Of a stretch of DNA of 8,755 bases, positions 7,701-8,755 are shown piece by piece. The translations under genes and the position numbers were made by a program. Every line of letters begins with the position of its first letter. The stretch's first letter is position 1. The notes beneath the pieces are model-generated. The model saw nothing but the letters and a program-made list of their open reading frames with translations. It ran no database searches and was not told the DNA's origin. Source of the DNA: an uncultured Bacilli bacterium (GTDB lineage Bacteria > Bacillota_I > Bacilli_A > RF39 > UBA660); the NCBI GenBank assembly GCA_947627405.1, contig CANQVY010000044.1:1-8755 (forward strand), read 5' to 3'.

Positions 7701-7812
7701 AATAACGATCATCTCCAGATGTTAAATCTTTACTGCTATAGGCTTGTACAAAACTAGGAAAACAAATACTTGTCAATAGTATTCCCATTAATATCTTCAT
7801 TTTATTTTTCAT
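4777..7812 (-). CDS. Large cysteine-rich secreted protein of the Tad locus, function unknown
   Basis: This 1011-residue protein matches no family I can name with confidence. It begins with a clear Sec signal peptide (basic MKNKMK, hydrophobic core to about residue 20, then FVQA with cleavage predicted after Ala24). The mature part holds 32 cysteines, an even number, spread along its length and densest at 413-463 and 564-568. An adjacent Cys pair lies at 714-715. A calcium-binding-type loop DIDGDGELD lies at 844-852, and a charged helical stretch at about 622-645. There is no LPXTG-like sorting signal, hydrophobic tail or positively charged end at the C-terminus, so direct sortase anchoring is not indicated. 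It overlaps the sortase gene by 11 nt and precedes the small TadE-like gene by 15 nt. A pilus-tip adhesin, or a large TadG-like surface component, is the best inference from context. Confidence 0.75.
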   Translation of the reverse strand: MKNKMKILMGILLTSICFPSFVQAYSSKDLTSGDDRYCVYENGTNVNSTIMNQITYKDMNDNYNITIPKGYGPLYFVYNGKQIASEVPEGSTFTIAKSKIKNGKQVQVHRKTTSSICTLGDSKKSGTKFICDKQNNKTCAVGYMKFTTSNCVADEEDLATLFNNSLEVGRNYNNATTSIQIATSSKYYAKVFILNNAKEENVKVITKNGTKYSIPKSYLQNSNVTVYIEYYFANGSCKNKYAGRADITIKGFKTNNLKSVCNGLTAAQKNLIDECSNNYLDADSTLTKEKLEGKFKVVKELSSIKQTSVGNADLAGIKKTSSDRAKKELFCKFNQKLNTTTKYSYNTYEEIDDYFVKVCQETVTITYDSPKLVTNNGGGLTYDVTVTPTVSCYAKIKDDAWEKLYSSNKGTTCKFDHACYGYDKWSPSHFDNGTYDAGPNEEFDSCIKACDNGKYTQSCINSCYSSIYGSKFKSLNYNSTSETSNIFNIAYSRGYSDNKTKYSDEWCILPPSSGSGRYTKSWEKDKRYYYVNDHYYPGSYKCVQTKDENGNNVNVLKYFETLSCGSKCSTTITGKNNQRVVVKDADFANKVKVDADHKINTVSGKKLDCFVNVDGNEISINEKEIQDFVNKWKALVEEIEEINKNGADYSKAKYTYTIHDSTESYCDNTNKNYVTYTNKSSTTPLDVTTSKQNIKLGFPNTCLKNGSYKSKKGCCSTTDGMTGGKKFYMAITTERDINNVYNWPVDADANFTKEEKSTIQAVRDDVEKKITGGLKVWDANTVANADTKEACDANGYKFNYNIKVKLENLGVLGNDGGWNFDINCFYGYYDPNIGSCGIERKETDIDGDGELDTVYIKESLCNEGDPSKQTEGANTQTTTLVNDYIFRTVDVSDLFNQSAVPWNWKTSNTTKAANSLLKAQGITYKIDPDTLVKNIEDTGYAYSNYRNFQFVITSTNMRNIRSYNSNNPNITKTSCSDKKLGCSNSFIKNKSYSGDYNIVEGTFNNMRDRNN

Positions 7813-8596
7813 ACATTTTACCTCCCATCAACTCATCATATGAATCACTTATTTTCACTTTATAATTTTTTGTATTTTCATTTTTTCTTAAAAGTCGTCC
7901 TTCTACTTTTATTTTTGCATCTGTATTTTCAGCACCAAACATTCTTGTACATGTAACCAATGATATCAATGGATCATTTTCATTTACATCAATTTTATAA
8001 TCAAATAAACTATTTTTCATCACTTGATGAATATATTCTTTTTTGCTTTTTGTATCTATAAATTCAGAATTGGCGATTTCTTCGTCGGTGTTAGAAAAAG
8101 TTACCGAATAAATTTTATAGATATAATTTTTTCCATTGATTGTATATTGAATATATTGATTTTTTTTCGCAAAATCATAATAGACAAAACTTGGTAGTTG
8201 TTCAAACCATATATGCTCTTTATCAGCAATGAGCGGTTTACTCGAAACATTTCGAAAATTATGTCCCATGATTGTAACTTTATCTTCTAATTCTGTAGTA
8301 CTCGTGTTTTTCCAAACGAAAGTATACTCTAAGTCATAATAAGACTCAACTTGTGAATAGTCAATCACTGGATAATCAATATCTGTTCCTTGTACTGCTA
8401 ACCATCCTAAGACTTCTTTATTCGTTTTTTGCATTTTTTCCAAAGTTGCTGTTCGATCGATTCCAGTATACTCATTTTTTGGATAATTCATTATGTTCTT
8501 AATGAGTATTCCTATTCCTATTATAACACAAATACATAGGATACACAGTAGAAGTCTCTTGCTTTTCTTTTTCTGTTTTTGCCTATTTTTCATCAT
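7802..8596 (-). CDS. srtB: Class B sortase
   Basis: This is a membrane-anchored cysteine transpeptidase of 264 residues. A very basic N-terminus (residues 3-14) is followed by one membrane segment (about 15-36). An extracytoplasmic sortase domain then follows. The NKEVLGWLAVQGTDIDYPVI block (59-78) is typical of class B. The catalytic histidine is His112 in IMGHN and the catalytic cysteine is Cys216 in SLVTC. The third catalytic position, normally Arg at the start of the last strand (RIVV in SrtB), appears to be Lys228 (AKIKVEG). An Arg lies two residues after the cysteine (R218), and another at R234. No sorting-signal substrate is visible in the window. The start is ATGATG at 8596; the second ATG (8593) has better spacing from the AGGTGA site, so the protein may begin at Met2. 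The 3' end overlaps the next gene by 11 nt. Confidence 0.92.
   Translation of the reverse strand: MMKNRQKQKKKSKRLLLCILCICVIIGIGILIKNIMNYPKNEYTGIDRTATLEKMQKTNKEVLGWLAVQGTDIDYPVIDYSQVESYYDLEYTFVWKNTSTTELEDKVTIMGHNFRNVSSKPLIADKEHIWFEQLPSFVYYDFAKKNQYIQYTINGKNYIYKIYSVTFSNTDEEIANSEFIDTKSKKEYIHQVMKNSLFDYKIDVNENDPLISLVTCTRMFGAENTDAKIKVEGRLLRKNENTKNYKVKISDSYDELMGGKMYEK
7820..7826 (-). promoter_or_regulatory. Ribosome binding site of the large secreted protein, inside the sortase gene
   Basis: GGGAGGT lies 7 nt ahead of the ATG at 7812 and within the last codons of the sortase. This decides the start: Met1 at 7812, with an 11-nt overlap, is preferred over Met5 at 7800, which has no such site at proper distance. 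Confidence 0.75.
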
Positions 8597-8597
8597 T

Positions 8598-8603
8598 TCA
8601 CCT
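8598..8603 (-). promoter_or_regulatory. Ribosome binding site of the sortase, overlapping the upstream stop codon
   Basis: The minus strand reads TAGGTGAAATGATG. The AGGTGA site shares bases with the TAG stop (8604-8602) of the preceding gene. It is only one base from the first ATG but four from the second, so initiation at 8593 is plausible. Confidence 0.6.
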
Positions 8604-8755
8604 ACTTAATCAAATACGGATTGTTTCCTATTCCCTCTCCACTTACAATATGTGTATTTTTATTTAACTTAATTACCATTCGAATCGCATTTTCAGGATA
8701 AGACACCATAGCAATATCAAATGCCTTTCCTCCTGGTCCTATCATAAGAATATTG
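8602..8755 (-). CDS. C-terminal fragment of a probable surface or pilin-like protein (5' part off window)
   Basis: An open frame enters from the window edge and ends at TAG (8604-8602), leaving 50 visible residues. They contain GPGGKAFDIAMVS, then IRMVIKLNKNTHIVSGEGI, and end GNNPYLIK. From memory, many secreted or prepilin-like proteins of Bacillota end with a block of the type RPVI-L...-I-SG-G(T)-..NPY-I. The fragment fits that pattern with Met in place of the usual Pro. If so, this is the last domain of an exported protein placed directly ahead of the sortase, five bases away. It could be a pilin, an adhesin or another exoprotein. The other two minus-strand frames are interrupted here, so the frame choice is secure while the family is tentative. 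Confidence 0.55.
   Translation of the reverse strand, partial: NILMIGPGGKAFDIAMVSYPENAIRMVIKLNKNTHIVSGEGIGNNPYLIK

Noticed and set aside
5935..7725. Plus-strand open frames at 5935-6129, 6444-6626 and 7486-7725
   Set aside because: All are antisense to the 1011-residue gene. Their compositions (runs of Tyr, Ile, His) are what AT-rich complementary sequence gives.
1..8755. Alternative genetic code with TGA as tryptophan
   Set aside because: All eight intact or partial frames are read through with TGG for Trp, and none needs an in-frame TGA. The lack of TGA stops among eight genes is a small sample.
1..8755. Mobile elements, CRISPR arrays, tRNA or rRNA genes
   Set aside because: No transposase, integrase, inverted terminal repeats, spaced direct repeats or RNA-gene signatures were seen. 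Coding regions fill the window apart from gaps of 27 nt or less.

Overview
The window is an AT-rich stretch (about 30% GC by eye) from a Gram-positive-type bacterium. The Bacillota character is supported by strong AGGAGG-like ribosome binding sites at nearly every gene, a class B sortase, a Tad locus without an outer-membrane secretin in view, and AT-biased codon use under the standard code (tryptophans are TGG, and there is no in-frame TGA). The gene content resembles gut Bacilli or Clostridia such as the Erysipelotrichales or RF39-type lineages, but the taxon cannot be fixed from the sequence.

Everything is on the minus strand, so the genes read from high to low coordinates. Nine coding regions follow one another with junctions between an 11-nt overlap and a 27-nt gap. 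No terminator or internal promoter is visible, so this looks like the middle of a single long operon. In transcription order: the C-terminal end of a probable surface or pilin-like protein (8602-8755, partial); a class B sortase (7802-8596); a 1011-residue, cysteine-rich secreted protein (4777-7812); a small protein with one membrane segment, TadE/pseudopilin-like (4258-4761); two tandem, about 70% identical CpaB/RcpC-like SAF-domain proteins (3457-4239 and 2635-3429); the Tad assembly ATPase TadA/CpaF (1431-2612); and the two inner platform proteins TadB (518-1420) and TadC (1-518, partial, running off the window).

Read together, this is a monoderm Tad (type IVc-like) pilus or secretion locus. 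TadA powers assembly through the TadB/TadC membrane platform. The CpaB proteins are membrane-anchored periplasm-side or wall-zone components. The small protein is a candidate minor pilin. The sortase and the large cysteine-rich exoprotein would add a wall-anchoring and adhesive layer. The combination of sortase, large disulfide-candidate exoprotein and doubled CpaB is the unusual part. No major Flp pilin, prepilin peptidase or TadZ is present within these bounds. No stretch longer than 27 bases lacks a gene.
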